Positions 8,536 to 18,585 are shown, counted from the stretch's first letter. The stretch: 64,000 bases of DNA from Neisseria perflava (GCF_002863305.2 NZ_CP136962.1:1302001-1366000), one strand, 5' to 3'. A program made the numbers and translations. The notes: a model not told the origin generated them from the sequence alone.

Positions 8536-9831
8536 TTATGCGTTCTTCCATTGTTGTAAAGTGTCTGTCAAATCAGCGGTGGCAACGGTTTGTTGTTCGT
8601 GTTTGCCCTGCATATCTTTCAGGGTAACCGTACCGTTTGCCAGCTCATCCTGAGCCACAATCAGGGCAAAGCGTGCGCCACTGTTGTCTGCTTTTTTCAT
8701 TTGCGCCTTCAGGCTCTGATAGCCGGAATGCTGCATTACATTGAAACCTTGTGCGCGCAAGGCTTGCGCGTATTTCATCACCTGCAAGTCCGCACCTTCG
8801 CCTTGGTGCATTGCATAGACATCAGGCGCGGCGTTCACCTCCAACGAGCCGTATTCGCTCACCAAAAGCAGCAGGCGCTCAATACCCATCGCAAAGCCGA
8901 TAGACGGCGCAGGCTTACCGCCAAGCTCTTCAATCAAACCATCGTAACGGCCGCCACCGCACACAGTCGCCTGCGCGCCGAGTTTGTCGGTCGTCCACTC
9001 AAAAACCGTCTGATTGTAGTAATCCAAACCGCGTACCAAGCGCGGATTTTCAATATATTGAATACCCAAACCGTCCAACATTGCCTTGAAGCGTACATAG
9101 TGGTTTTGCGAAGCCTCGCCCAAGTAATCCACCAAACGTGGCGCCGCATTGCAGATTTCCTGCAAATCAGGGTTTTTCGTATCCAAAACGCGCAAAGGAT
9201 TGGTTTTCAGACGGCGTTTGCTGTCTTCGTCCAATTTATCTTCATAACGGGTCAGATATTCAACCAATGCCGCACGGTGTGCCGCGCGTTCCTCACGGTT
9301 GCCCAAGCTGTTGATTTCCAAAGTCAGGTATTCGCGAATACCCAATTTTTCCCACAAATCGGCAGACATCGCGATGATTTCCGCATCAATATCCGGCCCC
9401 TCAAACCCCAAAGCTTCGATACCGACCTGGTGGAACTGACGATAACGGCCTTTTTGCGGACGCTCGCGGCGGAACATCGGCCCCATATACCACAGCTTTT
9501 GCGGGCTGTTGTACAGAAGGTTGTGTTCGACCACCGCACGCAAACAAGAAGCCGTACCTTCAGGACGCAAGCTCAAACTCAAAGAATCGTTTGAATCGGA
9601 GAAGGTGTACATTTCCTTGCCAACCACATCGGTTTCCTCGCCGATAGAGCGGACAAACAAACCGGTTTGCTCGACAATCGGTGTACGGATTTGCTGATAG
9701 CCGTAAGCGCGTGTCCAACGGCCGACTGTATCTTCAAACGCCTGCCAAAACGCAGCCGTCAGTTTAAAATCTTTTTGTTCGACAGGTAAAAGGTCGTTCA
9801 TACCTTTTACAGATTGAATTTTTTGTGCCAT
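8536..9831 (-). CDS. hisS: Histidyl-tRNA synthetase
   Basis: Class II synthetase charging tRNA-His. The 431-residue protein, from ATG 9831, opens [16 protein letters not shown]. It shows motif 2 ([20 protein letters not shown]), the HisA boxes [15 protein letters not shown] and CGGGRYDGL, motif 3 ([14 protein letters not shown]), and a C-terminal anticodon-binding domain from about 330. An upstream start would add 27 non-conserved residues. First gene of hisS-yfgM. Confidence 0.97.
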   Translation of the reverse strand: MAQKIQSVKGMNDLLPVEQKDFKLTAAFWQAFEDTVGRWTRAYGYQQIRTPIVEQTGLFVRSIGEETDVVGKEMYTFSDSNDSLSLSLRPEGTASCLRAVVEHNLLYNSPQKLWYMGPMFRRERPQKGRYRQFHQVGIEALGFEGPDIDAEIIAMSADLWEKLGIREYLTLEINSLGNREERAAHRAALVEYLTRYEDKLDEDSKRRLKTNPLRVLDTKNPDLQEICNAAPRLVDYLGEASQNHYVRFKAMLDGLGIQYIENPRLVRGLDYYNQTVFEWTTDKLGAQATVCGGGRYDGLIEELGGKPAPSIGFAMGIERLLLLVSEYGSLEVNAAPDVYAMHQGEGADLQVMKYAQALRAQGFNVMQHSGYQSLKAQMKKADNSGARFALIVAQDELANGTVTLKDMQGKHEQQTVATADLTDTLQQWKNA

Positions 9832-9913
9832 TTCAATATGGGATAAGCGAAAATCAAATAGTTGGGCATTATAGCTGATTTTTAAGGGTTTGTGAGGTTG
9901 GGAACAAATCAAA

Positions 9914-9951
9914 AGGCCGTCTGAAAATTGGTTTTCGCATTCAGACGGCCT
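9914..9951. repeat. Inverted DUS pair upstream of hisS
   Basis: AGGCCGTCTGAA (9914-9925) faces its reverse complement (9940-9951) between the divergent hisS and the small exported protein gene. With no gene ending nearby it is probably an uptake signal rather than a needed terminator. Confidence 0.7.
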
Positions 9952-10088
9952 GTAAAGCAGATTGCAGAATCACATTCAATGATTTCAATTCCTCCCCTGC
10001 TTTTCAACTTAAATTTCTTAGAAACATATTCAATATAAATTCAATGCCGTTATACTTGGATTCTTTTCATCCCATCCCTATGCACATC

Positions 10089-10595
10089 ATGAAAACACTG
10101 CACTCTCTTTTTGTTATCGGCTTGTTAACCACCAGCTTATTCTCCCAAGCGACGGCTGCAAATAACGCCACAAACAATCAAACGAAAATAGATTTAGTCA
10201 AAAAGGTTTATCTGTCTAAAGTGGATTTAGGCTCTGAACACAATCGTGTTACTACGCCTGAACTACAAAAAATCATCCGACAATTCAATAAATTCGACAC
10301 AAATATCCGTAAGCAACCCGATATGGAGATGGGATGTGACATGCCGATACATTACTACTTGGGCTTTGGTCAGGATCATCCTGATAACTTCCATAAAACC
10401 TTGCAAGTCAAAGTCACTTCTCCCCATACCGTCCGGGCAACATTTAAACAATTTGACAGCCATAGGGTCGGTGCAGATTTCATGTTGAAATGTACGGAAA
10501 ACCGTTGTTTGATAGATGATTTTAAGATGATTGGCGATCAAACTAGCATTAAAACCGATTACAAACTCGTTTTGCGCAAACAAAAATGTGAGTGA
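10089..10595 (+). CDS. Hypothetical exported protein
   Basis: I do not recognise the family. The 168-residue form, from ATG 10089, has a signal peptide (MKTLHSLFVIGLLTTSLFSQATA, cleavage after about residue 23) and a mature part of about 145 residues with four cysteines, two of them in MLKCTENRCLI and one two residues from the end. The start is uncertain: ATGs at 10044, 10080 and 10089 are in frame and none has a good ribosome site. It faces the next gene, sharing a terminator. Confidence 0.6.
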   Translation: MKTLHSLFVIGLLTTSLFSQATAANNATNNQTKIDLVKKVYLSKVDLGSEHNRVTTPELQKIIRQFNKFDTNIRKQPDMEMGCDMPIHYYLGFGQDHPDNFHKTLQVKVTSPHTVRATFKQFDSHRVGADFMLKCTENRCLIDDFKMIGDQTSIKTDYKLVLRKQKCE

Positions 10596-10607
10596 GCCGA
10601 CAAAACA

Positions 10608-10640
10608 AAAGGGCTGCCCAAACAAATGGAGCAGCCCTTT
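10608..10640. terminator. Bidirectional terminator between two exported-protein genes
   Basis: Stem AAAGGGCTGC/GCAGCCCTTT with A and T tracts on the two sides, centred between convergent genes. It does not contain an uptake sequence. Confidence 0.8.
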
Positions 10641-10650
10641 AATTTTGAAA

Positions 10651-10953
10651 TCAAGGTCGTGAAGGATGCGGATTTAAGCGTACAGGTGGCAAATTAGGTT
10701 TTCCGTATTGGGAAACGGCTTGTCTGCCTGAAGCAGCTTTTCCTGACTGCATGAGGCCACTATCGTTGCGTATTGGATGTGCTACATACTCATCTTGATT
10801 TAATTGTGAAACTTCTTCATTTCCTTCATGCTCTACCACAAGCTCATACTCATTATCGTATGCCTTATTCTTACCGAGCCGAACTTCCCCTCCCGCCATA
10901 GCGGATACGGAAAACGCGGATAACATGATGATTATGCCGATTTTTCTCTGCAT
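10651..10953 (-). CDS. Hypothetical small exported protein
   Basis: A 100-residue protein with a signal peptide (MQRKIGIIIMLSAFSVSAMAG, cleavage near residue 20) and a short polar mature part ending in a proline-rich tail (LPPVRLNPHPSRP). No family recognised. The start is well supported by AAAAGGAGAATATT before ATG. Mature part has no cysteine and no clear repeat. It could be a periplasmic or secreted peptide. Confidence 0.65.
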   Translation of the reverse strand: MQRKIGIIIMLSAFSVSAMAGGEVRLGKNKAYDNEYELVVEHEGNEEVSQLNQDEYVAHPIRNDSGLMQSGKAASGRQAVSQYGKPNLPPVRLNPHPSRP

Positions 10954-11162
10954 AATATTCTCCTTTTCTCAAATATTGCTTCTTTATCATTTATTTAATT
11001 TATGCCACAAAAGCAAGTTCCAAAGAAACCAGTTTCTTTAGTCGTTTGAAGAATCTATTTAAGCACAAAACCTGCATCAATACATATCCGTTATTAGAAG
11101 TTTATTTTCCATATAAACAAGGCCGTCTGAAAAAATCCTAAAAACCGAGTACAATCCGCCGC

Positions 11163-12086
11163 ATGAAAAAACGTACCAATCCTCTCCCCCTTTTAGACGG
11201 TGTCAAACCCAGCTACTTGGTTTTGCCGCATGAAAAGCAGTTTTACGGCTTGCCGCTGCTGCATTTTCTATGCGCTCATTTTCCCTTTGTCGGCGAAGAA
11301 AACTGGCGGCGGCGGCTGAACAGCGGTTTTGTAGTAGGCGCGGATGGTGTGCCGTTTGATGAGAATACCTTGTTCGAACCCGGCAAAACGATGTTTTATT
11401 ACCGTGAAACCAGCCGTGAGAGCGAGCCGCGTATTCCGTTTAAAGAAAAGATTTTGCATATTGACGAGCATTTGCTTGTGGTGGACAAACCGCATTTTCT
11501 GCCCGTCATCCCCAGCGGCAGGTTTTTGCGGGAAACCTTGCTCACACGCCTGCGTTTGCAGCCTGAATTGCAGCATTTGAATGTTGAAGACATTACACCG
11601 ATTCATCGCTTGGACAAAGATACGGCAGGCGTTATGCTGCTTTCGCTCAACCCTGCCACGCGTCGCGATTATCAGACCATGTTCCAAGAAAAAACTGTAC
11701 AAAAAACTTATGAAGCGGTAGCGCCGACGCGGACGGATTTGGACTATCCGCTGCATATTTCATCCCGAATGGAACGAGGCGAAAAATTCTTCCTCACGCG
11801 GGAAACGGAAGGCGAACCAAACGCCCACACGACCATCGAACTTATCGAAAACCGCGGCGCATTCAGCCTCTACCGCCTCACGCCGCATACCGGAAAGAAA
11901 CACCAGCTCCGCGTGCATATGATGAGTTTGAACATGCCGTTGATGAACGATGCGCTTTACCCTACCCCATTGGCAGCCGGTGATGAAGACTATGAAAAGC
12001 CTTTAAAACTTCTGGCCAAAAGAATAGAGTTTACCGATCCTGTCAGCGGAGAAATCCGCGCATTTGAAAGCGGCTTTACGCTGTAA
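11163..12086 (+). CDS. RluA-type pseudouridine synthase
   Basis: 307 residues. The catalytic motif HRLDKDTAG (about 148-156, catalytic Asp in RLD) and the later KKHQLRVHM match the RluA branch of pseudouridine synthases, which isomerise uridine in rRNA or tRNA. An S4-like N-terminal part (NWRRRLNSGFV) is present. Which RNA site it modifies cannot be told; RluA, RluC/D and TruC branches are all possible. An uptake sequence lies 31 bases upstream of the start. Confidence 0.85.
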   Translation: MKKRTNPLPLLDGVKPSYLVLPHEKQFYGLPLLHFLCAHFPFVGEENWRRRLNSGFVVGADGVPFDENTLFEPGKTMFYYRETSRESEPRIPFKEKILHIDEHLLVVDKPHFLPVIPSGRFLRETLLTRLRLQPELQHLNVEDITPIHRLDKDTAGVMLLSLNPATRRDYQTMFQEKTVQKTYEAVAPTRTDLDYPLHISSRMERGEKFFLTRETEGEPNAHTTIELIENRGAFSLYRLTPHTGKKHQLRVHMMSLNMPLMNDALYPTPLAAGDEDYEKPLKLLAKRIEFTDPVSGEIRAFESGFTL

Positions 12087-12102
12087 GTTATCCAGTCCAA
12101 TA

Positions 12103-12138
12103 AAAAAGGCCGTCTGAAAAGTTTCAGACGGCCTTTTT
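12103..12138. terminator. Bidirectional inverted DUS terminator
   Basis: A perfect 17-bp stem of facing uptake sequences with a two-base loop and A5/T5 ends, between the convergent pseudouridine synthase and alcohol dehydrogenase genes. Confidence 0.85.
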
Positions 12139-12155
12139 GTCACGGAATCATTTGA

Positions 12156-13199
12156 TTAGTGATGAATGCAGCTGCACTCTTTATTCATATCAATCACCAT
12201 ACGGCCGGTAATTTTACCTTCGCGCATTTCTTGGAAGATGGCAGGCGCTTCATCCAAAGCACGCAATTCGACTTTAGGCACAACCAAACCTTCTGCGCCG
12301 AATTGGAATGCTTCTTCCAAATCTTTGCGGGTACCGACCAAAGAGCCGACCACTTCGATGCCGTCCAATACCAAACGTGGGATAGACAAGTCCATAGACT
12401 CAGGCGGCAAGCCAACTGCAACGACACGGCCGCCTGCGCGGACGCAGTTAACGCCTGAATTGAAGGCTGCTGCAGATACGGCTGTTACAACGGCTGCGTG
12501 TGCGCCGCCGGTTTTCTCTTGGATGACTTGAGCCGCATCTTCTTTGGCGGCATTGATGACCAAATCTGCGCCGCTTTCTTTAGCAAATGCCAGTTTTTCA
12601 TCGTTGATGTCGATGGCGACGACGTGTGCGCCAAATACTTTTTTCGCGTATTGAACCGCCAAGTTGCCCAAACCGCCTGCGCCGTAAATCGCAATCCATT
12701 GGCCCGGACGGACGCCGGAAACTTTAATCGCTTTATAAGTGGTCACACCGGCACAAGTGATACTGGAAGCTTGCGCAGGATCCAAGCCTTCAGGAACTTT
12801 GACCGCGTAATCGGCACTCACGATACAGTGGGTCGCCATGCCGCCGTCGGCAGTATAGCCAGCGTTCAATACAGAGCGGCACAAGGTTTCGCGGCCGGTA
12901 TTGCAGTATTCGCAAGAACCGCAGCTTTGGAACAGCCATGCGATGCTGACACGGTCGCCGACTTTCAGATTTTTCACACCGTCGGCAACTTCTTTAACCA
13001 AACCGATGCCTTCGTGTCCCAATACGCGACCCGGTTTGTCGCCGTAATCGCCTGCCGCAACGTGCAAGTCGGTGTGGCACACGCCGCAATACTCGACTTC
13101 CACCAACGCCTCGCCGTATTCCAGCGGACGCAGTTCGCGTTCAACAACTTCTACATCACCTGCTACATCTTTATTTACTACCACAGCATGCATTTTCAT
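12156..13199 (-). CDS. adhP: Zinc-dependent alcohol dehydrogenase (AdhP-like)
   Basis: Oxidises primary alcohols or reduces aldehydes with NAD. The 347-residue protein has the catalytic zinc site (CGVCHTDLH with C38-like, and GHEGIG), the structural zinc cluster [15 protein letters not shown] (about 94-108), and the Rossmann motif GAGGLGNLA (about 175-183). Start is ATG 13199 with AGGAG upstream. It is divergent from an aldehyde dehydrogenase gene, suggesting a shared alcohol-aldehyde-acid route. The C-terminus ends in KECSCIHH, an odd Cys/His-rich tail. Confidence 0.92.
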   Translation of the reverse strand: MKMHAVVVNKDVAGDVEVVERELRPLEYGEALVEVEYCGVCHTDLHVAAGDYGDKPGRVLGHEGIGLVKEVADGVKNLKVGDRVSIAWLFQSCGSCEYCNTGRETLCRSVLNAGYTADGGMATHCIVSADYAVKVPEGLDPAQASSITCAGVTTYKAIKVSGVRPGQWIAIYGAGGLGNLAVQYAKKVFGAHVVAIDINDEKLAFAKESGADLVINAAKEDAAQVIQEKTGGAHAAVVTAVSAAAFNSGVNCVRAGGRVVAVGLPPESMDLSIPRLVLDGIEVVGSLVGTRKDLEEAFQFGAEGLVVPKVELRALDEAPAIFQEMREGKITGRMVIDMNKECSCIHH

Positions 13200-13538
13200 A
13201 AGAGAGTCTCCTAGGGTGTTGAAAAACTGTTTAGCTATAAATGAGAATACTCCCCATATCCGAAGCCGTCAACCCATAATCTTTTTAAAAACAAATAGTT
13301 ATAATGTTATACCATAACAAATTCTACTTAAGCCGTATAATCTTTAAATATATTAACAAATATACTTTCATTTCAATCAATCCTTTATTTTTCAGACGGC
13401 CTGCTACATAAAACAACATTGCAAATGTAAATTTTAAGAATATTCTCATTTTTAGTACTTGAACTTAAAAAGAAAAAAGCATAAGCTACTTTTCATGGTG
13501 TTGAAACACCTATTCCCATTCATTAAGGAGACAGCATT
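13200..13538. other. Divergent AT-rich promoter region of adhP and aldehyde dehydrogenase
   Basis: 339 bases without a gene. It holds one reversed uptake sequence (13391-13402), a weak sigma-70-like promoter on the plus strand (TTGAAC 13459-13464, 17 bp, TAAGCT 13482-13487), and a palindrome near its predicted start. No small ORF with a ribosome site was seen. Confidence 0.5.
13497..13510. promoter_or_regulatory. Palindrome GGTGTTGAAACACC, candidate operator
   Basis: Six-base arms with a two-base centre, just downstream of the predicted -10 box and 29 bases before the aldehyde dehydrogenase start. The position suits repressor binding, but no regulator gene is nearby. Confidence 0.35.
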
Positions 13539-15017
13539 ATGGCAAAAGATTTAAATGTGTTTGATAAAGAATATGGCCTTTTGATCAACGGCGAATGGAC
13601 AAAAGGTAGCGAAGGCAAACTTTTATCCTCTTACAACCCTGCCAATGGCGATGAATTGGCCAAGTTTACAGACGCAACCGATGCCGATGTCGATGCTGCC
13701 GTAGCCGCTGCGCAAGAAGCGTTCAAAACATGGCGCAAAACCACGACTGCCGAACGCGCGGCCATTTTGAACAAAATCGCCGATGTGATTGACGAAAATG
13801 CCGAATTGTTCGCCCTGCAAGAAACCTTGGACAACGGCAAACCGATCCGCGAAACCCGCGCCGCCGACGTGCCTTTGGCTTCCGACCATTTCCGCTATTT
13901 CGCCAGCGTGATCCGCGGAGAAGAAGGCACTGCGACCCAACTTGATGCCGAAGACCTGTCCATCGTTTTGCGCGAACCGATCGGCGTTGTCGGCCAAATC
14001 ATTCCTTGGAACTTCCCATTCTTAATGGCCGCATGGAAAATCGCTCCGGCATTGGCCGCAGGTTGTACCATCGTCATCCACCCTTCTTCCAGCACTTCAT
14101 TGAGCCTGTTGTCCCTCGCTCAAAAAATCAACCACCTGCTGCCTAAAGGTGTGTTGAACGTGATTACCGGCCGCGGTTCTAAATCCGGCGAATACATGCT
14201 GCACCACAAAGGCTTCAACAAACTGGCCTTTACTGGTTCAACCGAAGTCGGCCGCCGCGTCGGTATTGCCGCCGCCGAATTGCTGATTCCGTCCACTTTG
14301 GAATTGGGCGGCAAATCTGCCAACATCTTCTTCGACGATATGCCTTTCGACAAAGCCCTCGAAGGCGCGCAAAAAGGTATTTTGTTCAACCAAGGTCAAG
14401 TGTGCTGCGCCGGTTCGCGCATTTTTGTACAAGAAGGCATTTACGACAAATTCGTCAATGCTTTGGCTGAAGAATTCAAAAAAATCAAAGTCGGCCTGCC
14501 TTGGGAAGACGACACCCAAATGGGTTCGCAAGTCAATGCTGGTCAACTCGAGACCATTTTGAAATACGTCAAAATCGGCGAACAAGAAGGCTGCCGCATC
14601 ATTACCGGCGGTAAAAAAATCGAAGGCGAATTGGGCAAAGGCGAATTTGTCGAGCCTACTTTGATTGAGGCCAGCAACGAAGCCCGTGTTTCCCAAGAAG
14701 AAATCTTCGGCCCGGTTGCCACCGTGATTAAATTCAAAACCGAAGAAGAAGTCATCAAAATGGCTAACGACAGCGAATACGGCTTGGGCGGCGCAGTGTG
14801 GAGTACCGACATCAACCGCTGCCTGCGCGTTTCCAACGCATTGGAAACCGGCCGCGTTTGGGTAAACTGCTACAACCGCCTGCCTGCCGGCGCGCCGTTT
14901 GGCGGCTACAAAACTTCAGGTATTGGTCGCGAGACCCACAAAATGATGCTCGCCGCCTACACCCAAGTGAAAAACATCTACATCAGCACTCGTGAAGAAC
15001 GCGAAGGCTTCTATTGA
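13539..15017 (+). CDS. NAD-dependent aldehyde dehydrogenase
   Basis: 492 residues, the usual family length. Key motifs are PWNFPFLMAAWK, FTGSTEVGR (cofactor turn, about 231-239), the general-base Glu in LELGGKSAN, and the catalytic Cys in GQVCCAGSR. The cofactor lysine of many relatives (KPS) is histidine here (IHPSSST), as in a branch resembling staphylococcal AldA. It oxidises aldehydes to acids in the cytoplasm; the substrate is probably acetaldehyde or similar, inferred from the adjacent alcohol dehydrogenase. AAGGAGACAGCATT precedes the ATG. Confidence 0.92.
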   Translation: MAKDLNVFDKEYGLLINGEWTKGSEGKLLSSYNPANGDELAKFTDATDADVDAAVAAAQEAFKTWRKTTTAERAAILNKIADVIDENAELFALQETLDNGKPIRETRAADVPLASDHFRYFASVIRGEEGTATQLDAEDLSIVLREPIGVVGQIIPWNFPFLMAAWKIAPALAAGCTIVIHPSSSTSLSLLSLAQKINHLLPKGVLNVITGRGSKSGEYMLHHKGFNKLAFTGSTEVGRRVGIAAAELLIPSTLELGGKSANIFFDDMPFDKALEGAQKGILFNQGQVCCAGSRIFVQEGIYDKFVNALAEEFKKIKVGLPWEDDTQMGSQVNAGQLETILKYVKIGEQEGCRIITGGKKIEGELGKGEFVEPTLIEASNEARVSQEEIFGPVATVIKFKTEEEVIKMANDSEYGLGGAVWSTDINRCLRVSNALETGRVWVNCYNRLPAGAPFGGYKTSGIGRETHKMMLAAYTQVKNIYISTREEREGFY

Positions 15018-15052
15018 TTCGGCGATTCACATTAATCTGATTTAGAAAATAA

Positions 15053-15084
15053 AAGGCCGTCTGAAACCTGTTTCAGACGGCCTT
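15053..15084. terminator. Bidirectional inverted DUS terminator
   Basis: A 15-bp perfect stem of facing uptake sequences between the convergent aldehyde dehydrogenase and EamA transporter genes. Confidence 0.8.
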
Positions 15085-15111
15085 GCTTTATTCTGTTTTG
15101 CAATAAATGTT

Positions 15112-16047
15112 TTATATCTTTCTCAAAAAAAGCCCCATCACTTTCTCTCCGGCCACAGCCAGCAAGGCTCCGGCCACAACCACCATAGCACCCACATAGC
15201 TGACGATATTCATATCCGAAGCGGCAAAATAATCGGGGGCGAGATGATGGCCGATGGTGGAAAATATCATGGTGAATACAGGAATCAGCGTGGTTACGAT
15301 ACTGACTTTTGAAGCGTCCCAATGATTGAGCGCTTCGCCGAATGAACCGTAGCCGATCAGCGTGTTCAAACAGCAATAGATAAAGCAGCCCCATAAAAAC
15401 GGATTGCCGATATGGGCGATTTGAGACGGTTCGGCAAACGGCAGGAAAACAAAGCTGCTGCAAAAATAAATCATGAGCAGAATTTGTTGCGAATTGAAAT
15501 GTTTGGACAAAAGTTTTTGCGCCACACCGTAGCACACCCAAATCATGCTGCCCGAAGCCGCCATCATCACGCCAACCGCGTAGCTGCCCAAGCTGAAAAG
15601 TTCGCCAAATTTATCGTTGAAAAACATGACCAAACCCGTCAGCAAAAGCATCAAGCCGATTTTCTGCCAGTGCGTAAAGGCTTCTTTAAACACGCCAACG
15701 CCGACCAAAATCATGGTAAAGGGTGAGAGTTGCCACAACACCTGCGTGGTTGTCGGCGAAATATAGTGCAAACCCATGGCAACGAGAACGAAGTTGGCAG
15801 AAATGCCGATAATGCCCAACACCAATAAAAATAAGGTTTGCTTGGAAAATTCAGGCGGCCTCGGCAGCTTGCCGGTCAGCCCCAACAACGCAAACAACAC
15901 CAGAGAAGCCACTAAAAAGCGTATCCACACCAGCGTGGGCGCATCGATGGCTTTTAAGGCCTGTTGGGCGATTACCGGCAGCGAGCCCCAAGTCATGGTG
16001 GCAAGCAGCGCTAATGAAAAGCCGAGCCAAGGTTTTTGTTTCTTCAT
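15112..16047 (-). CDS. EamA/DMT family transporter
   Basis: 311 residues with about ten helices in two EamA repeats (opening GFSLALLATMTWGSLPVIAQ; second repeat from about residue 155). Drug/metabolite transporter superfamily members of this size export amino acids or metabolites; the substrate is not known. An uptake sequence (16050-16061) ends two bases before ATG 16047, and its AAAGG edge is the only ribosome-site candidate. It overlaps nothing and lies downstream of recJ on the same strand... reading order recJ is downstream of it. Confidence 0.8.
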   Translation of the reverse strand: MKKQKPWLGFSLALLATMTWGSLPVIAQQALKAIDAPTLVWIRFLVASLVLFALLGLTGKLPRPPEFSKQTLFLLVLGIIGISANFVLVAMGLHYISPTTTQVLWQLSPFTMILVGVGVFKEAFTHWQKIGLMLLLTGLVMFFNDKFGELFSLGSYAVGVMMAASGSMIWVCYGVAQKLLSKHFNSQQILLMIYFCSSFVFLPFAEPSQIAHIGNPFLWGCFIYCCLNTLIGYGSFGEALNHWDASKVSIVTTLIPVFTMIFSTIGHHLAPDYFAASDMNIVSYVGAMVVVAGALLAVAGEKVMGLFLRKI

Positions 16048-16065
16048 TTTTCAGACGGCCTTTGT

Positions 16066-17766
16066 TTACGCGGCTTCCCAGTAGTCGATATAAAGCTGCA
16101 ATTCGAGATTATTCCGCCATTCGTTGGCAACGGGACGGTACACTGTGCGGATGTATTCGGGAATGTCTTCACTGCAACGCCAAAACATGGCTTCAAATTC
16201 GTAGCCGTCTTTTTGCAGCCAGACTTTTTTATGTTTGCCCTCCGCGCCCAAAGGCTGCTGGCGGACAACATGAAATTCATCGGTAAAACTCGGCGGAGCG
16301 AAGCCCTGACCCCAAACGTGTCGGGCAAGGTTCTGCGCCTGTTCCAGCGTAATATCGCGGGCAGGCAGGCTGCCGTCGGTAATATAGGTTTGCGACAAGT
16401 CGTCTTCGCACACCATCTCGCGCACGGCTTCTTCAAAGGCCGTCTGAAACGCGGGAATATTGTGTTCGAGTATGCTCAAACCCGCCGCCATTGCGTGTCC
16501 GCCGAATTTCAAAATCAAATCGGGATGGCGTTTGGACACCAAGTCCAAAGCATCACGCAAGTGCAGATTGGGAATGGAGCGTCCCGAACCGCGTACTTCG
16601 CCGTTGTCGGCAGGCGCAAACACGATGGTCGGACGATAAAAACGGTCTTTGAGGCGGCTGGCAACGATGCCGACCACGCCTTGATGGAAATCGTCGCGAT
16701 ACGCCACCAAAGTCGTCTGCCCTGAAGGCAGGGTGTCAGGAAAATCATTCAGCGCATCTTGCAGCATAGACTGCTCGATTTCGCGGCGCTCGATATTGAG
16801 GTTGTTTAACTGAGCCGCCAGTTCCTGCGCTTCGGCATCATCTTGCGCCAACAGGCAGGCAATGCCGACCGACATATCGTCCAGCCGTCCGGCCGCATTA
16901 ATGCGCGGTCCCAACGCAAAGCCCATATCAAACGGCTGAGCCTTGCGCCAATCCCGTCGCGCCACTTCAAACAAGGCGCGGATACCGGGGCGCATTTTGC
17001 CCAAACGCATCCGTTTCAAACCTTGAGACACGAGGATACGGTTGTTGTGGTCTAGAGTGACGACATCGGCGACGGTACCGAGTGCGACCAAATCCAAAAG
17101 ATCGCCCAGATTCGGCTCTTTCAGGCCGTCTGAAAAATAATTGCGACGGCGCAGTTCGGCGCGCAAAGCCATCAATACATAAAAAATCACGCCCACGCCC
17201 GCCAAGCTTTTGCTTTGGAAACCGCAGCCTTTTTGGTTCGGATTGACGATGATGCAGTCGGGTACGGTCTCGGCAGGCAGATGGTGGTCGGTAACAATCA
17301 CATCCAAACCCAATTCCTGCGCACGCGCCACGCCTGCAATGCTGGCGATACCGTTATCCACCGTCACCAATAAATCCACGCCTTGCGCGGCGGCGATTTC
17401 AGCCAGCTCGGGCGTTAAGCCGTAGCCGTGTTCAAAGCGGTTGGGCACAAAAAAATCCACTTTCGCCCCCATCGCCGCCAAACCGCTCATACCGACGGAA
17501 CATGCTGTCGCACCGTCGGCATCGTAATCAGCGACAATCAAGATTTTTTCCTGACGCTCAATCGCATCCGCCAGACGGCCGGCGGCGGCTTCGCAGTTTG
17601 TCAGCGTTTGATACGGCAACAGCGCAGCAAGCTTGTCGTCCAACTCGGCCGGACTTTGCACATCACGCGCAGCACATAGCCGTGCAATCAAAGGATCGGT
17701 ACCGGCAGTGAGCAAGTCGTTGAAAACAGTCGGATTAATGGAGCGTGTTTGGATTTTGACGGACAT
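16066..17766 (-). CDS. recJ: Single-stranded-DNA-specific exonuclease RecJ
   Basis: 5'-3' exonuclease of recombination and mismatch repair. The 566-residue protein has the DHH phosphoesterase motifs: VADYDADG (about 79-86), VTVDNG, VTDHH (about 159-163) and GTVADVVTL, followed by the DHHA1 region (KFGGHAMAAG) and an OB-like C-terminus. Uptake sequences lie in the coding region, one encoding the FSDGLK peptide near residue 215, another at 16439. The ATG at 17766 has a weak ribosome site. Identification is firm. Confidence 0.95.
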   Translation of the reverse strand: MSVKIQTRSINPTVFNDLLTAGTDPLIARLCAARDVQSPAELDDKLAALLPYQTLTNCEAAAGRLADAIERQEKILIVADYDADGATACSVGMSGLAAMGAKVDFFVPNRFEHGYGLTPELAEIAAAQGVDLLVTVDNGIASIAGVARAQELGLDVIVTDHHLPAETVPDCIIVNPNQKGCGFQSKSLAGVGVIFYVLMALRAELRRRNYFSDGLKEPNLGDLLDLVALGTVADVVTLDHNNRILVSQGLKRMRLGKMRPGIRALFEVARRDWRKAQPFDMGFALGPRINAAGRLDDMSVGIACLLAQDDAEAQELAAQLNNLNIERREIEQSMLQDALNDFPDTLPSGQTTLVAYRDDFHQGVVGIVASRLKDRFYRPTIVFAPADNGEVRGSGRSIPNLHLRDALDLVSKRHPDLILKFGGHAMAAGLSILEHNIPAFQTAFEEAVREMVCEDDLSQTYITDGSLPARDITLEQAQNLARHVWGQGFAPPSFTDEFHVVRQQPLGAEGKHKKVWLQKDGYEFEAMFWRCSEDIPEYIRTVYRPVANEWRNNLELQLYIDYWEAA

Positions 17767-17829
17767 GGTATGTGGGATTAAATAGAGAGAAAATTAATAT
17801 ATTTTTGAAGCGTTTATTTTAAGGTGGGG

Positions 17830-17869
17830 AAGGCCGTCTGAAACCTGCAATCCGTTTTCAGACGGCCTT
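17830..17869 (-). terminator. Inverted DUS pair, terminator of the lipoprotein gene
   Basis: Facing AG-type uptake sequences five bases beyond the stop of the lipoprotein gene. Confidence 0.8.
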
Positions 17870-17874
17870 GGATA

Positions 17875-18585
17875 TTATTTGCGTGAAGCATCGATAATTT
17901 CACTGACTACGACATAGGGGACTGCTATTACTGCGCCGACTGCGTCCAAAGCCAATGTAAATGGCGTTTGCAGGATATTCTCCGTCAACTTCTGAACGTC
18001 TGTGCTTTTTTTGGTTTCCGTATAATAAATTCTGACCGGGACGGCAGTGTCAAAACGGCGGTCTTCGGCAACATTTTTCGGCGTCGCATAATAATGACCT
18101 TCGGTAGAAATACACCGCGTGTAGACAGTTTTGTCATCGATCTCAACCGGCTTAAACGCCAGCTGTTTCAACTTGGCAATCTCGGCAGCTTTTTGAGTAT
18201 CGTAACGCAGGCAGAATTTTGAACGGAAAGTTTGCGCTTCAGGGGATTTCAATTCGACCGGCAAAGCCTCATACGCATATCTTGGGTTTTGCTGAACCAT
18301 TTGAAACTGTTTGTCCAATTTAACATCCAAGACCGCCTTCAACTTGGCCGAATCTTTAGGATTAACGACAAACCAATATTTTTTGCCCATCATGACCAGG
18401 CTGCCTGTTTCCAGTTGCGTATTGTCTTTGGCAACCACGCCAAATGCTTGAATCTTGTCTTTGGCAACGGTTTTTTCGGTTGTGGTTTTATGGAACGGGT
18501 TGTTCCCTCCCCAAAGAAAGGCAGTACAACCATTCAGGGTTAATACACTGATTAACAAAGCGGGTACAAAGCGGCGAAATTTCAT
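17875..18585 (-). CDS. Hypothetical lipoprotein
   Basis: A 236-residue protein with a lipoprotein signal (MKFRRFVPALLISVLTLNGC, lipid-modified Cys at residue 20). The mature part has no domain I recognise; it has three further cysteines and a hydrophobic C-terminal stretch (LALDAVGAVIAVPYVVVSEI). Two in-frame ATGs exist: at 18591 AGGAGG touches the codon directly, while at 18585 the spacing is six to seven bases, so I chose 18585. Probably an outer-membrane-attached periplasmic protein. Confidence 0.75.
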   Translation of the reverse strand: MKFRRFVPALLISVLTLNGCTAFLWGGNNPFHKTTTEKTVAKDKIQAFGVVAKDNTQLETGSLVMMGKKYWFVVNPKDSAKLKAVLDVKLDKQFQMVQQNPRYAYEALPVELKSPEAQTFRSKFCLRYDTQKAAEIAKLKQLAFKPVEIDDKTVYTRCISTEGHYYATPKNVAEDRRFDTAVPVRIYYTETKKSTDVQKLTENILQTPFTLALDAVGAVIAVPYVVVSEIIDASRK

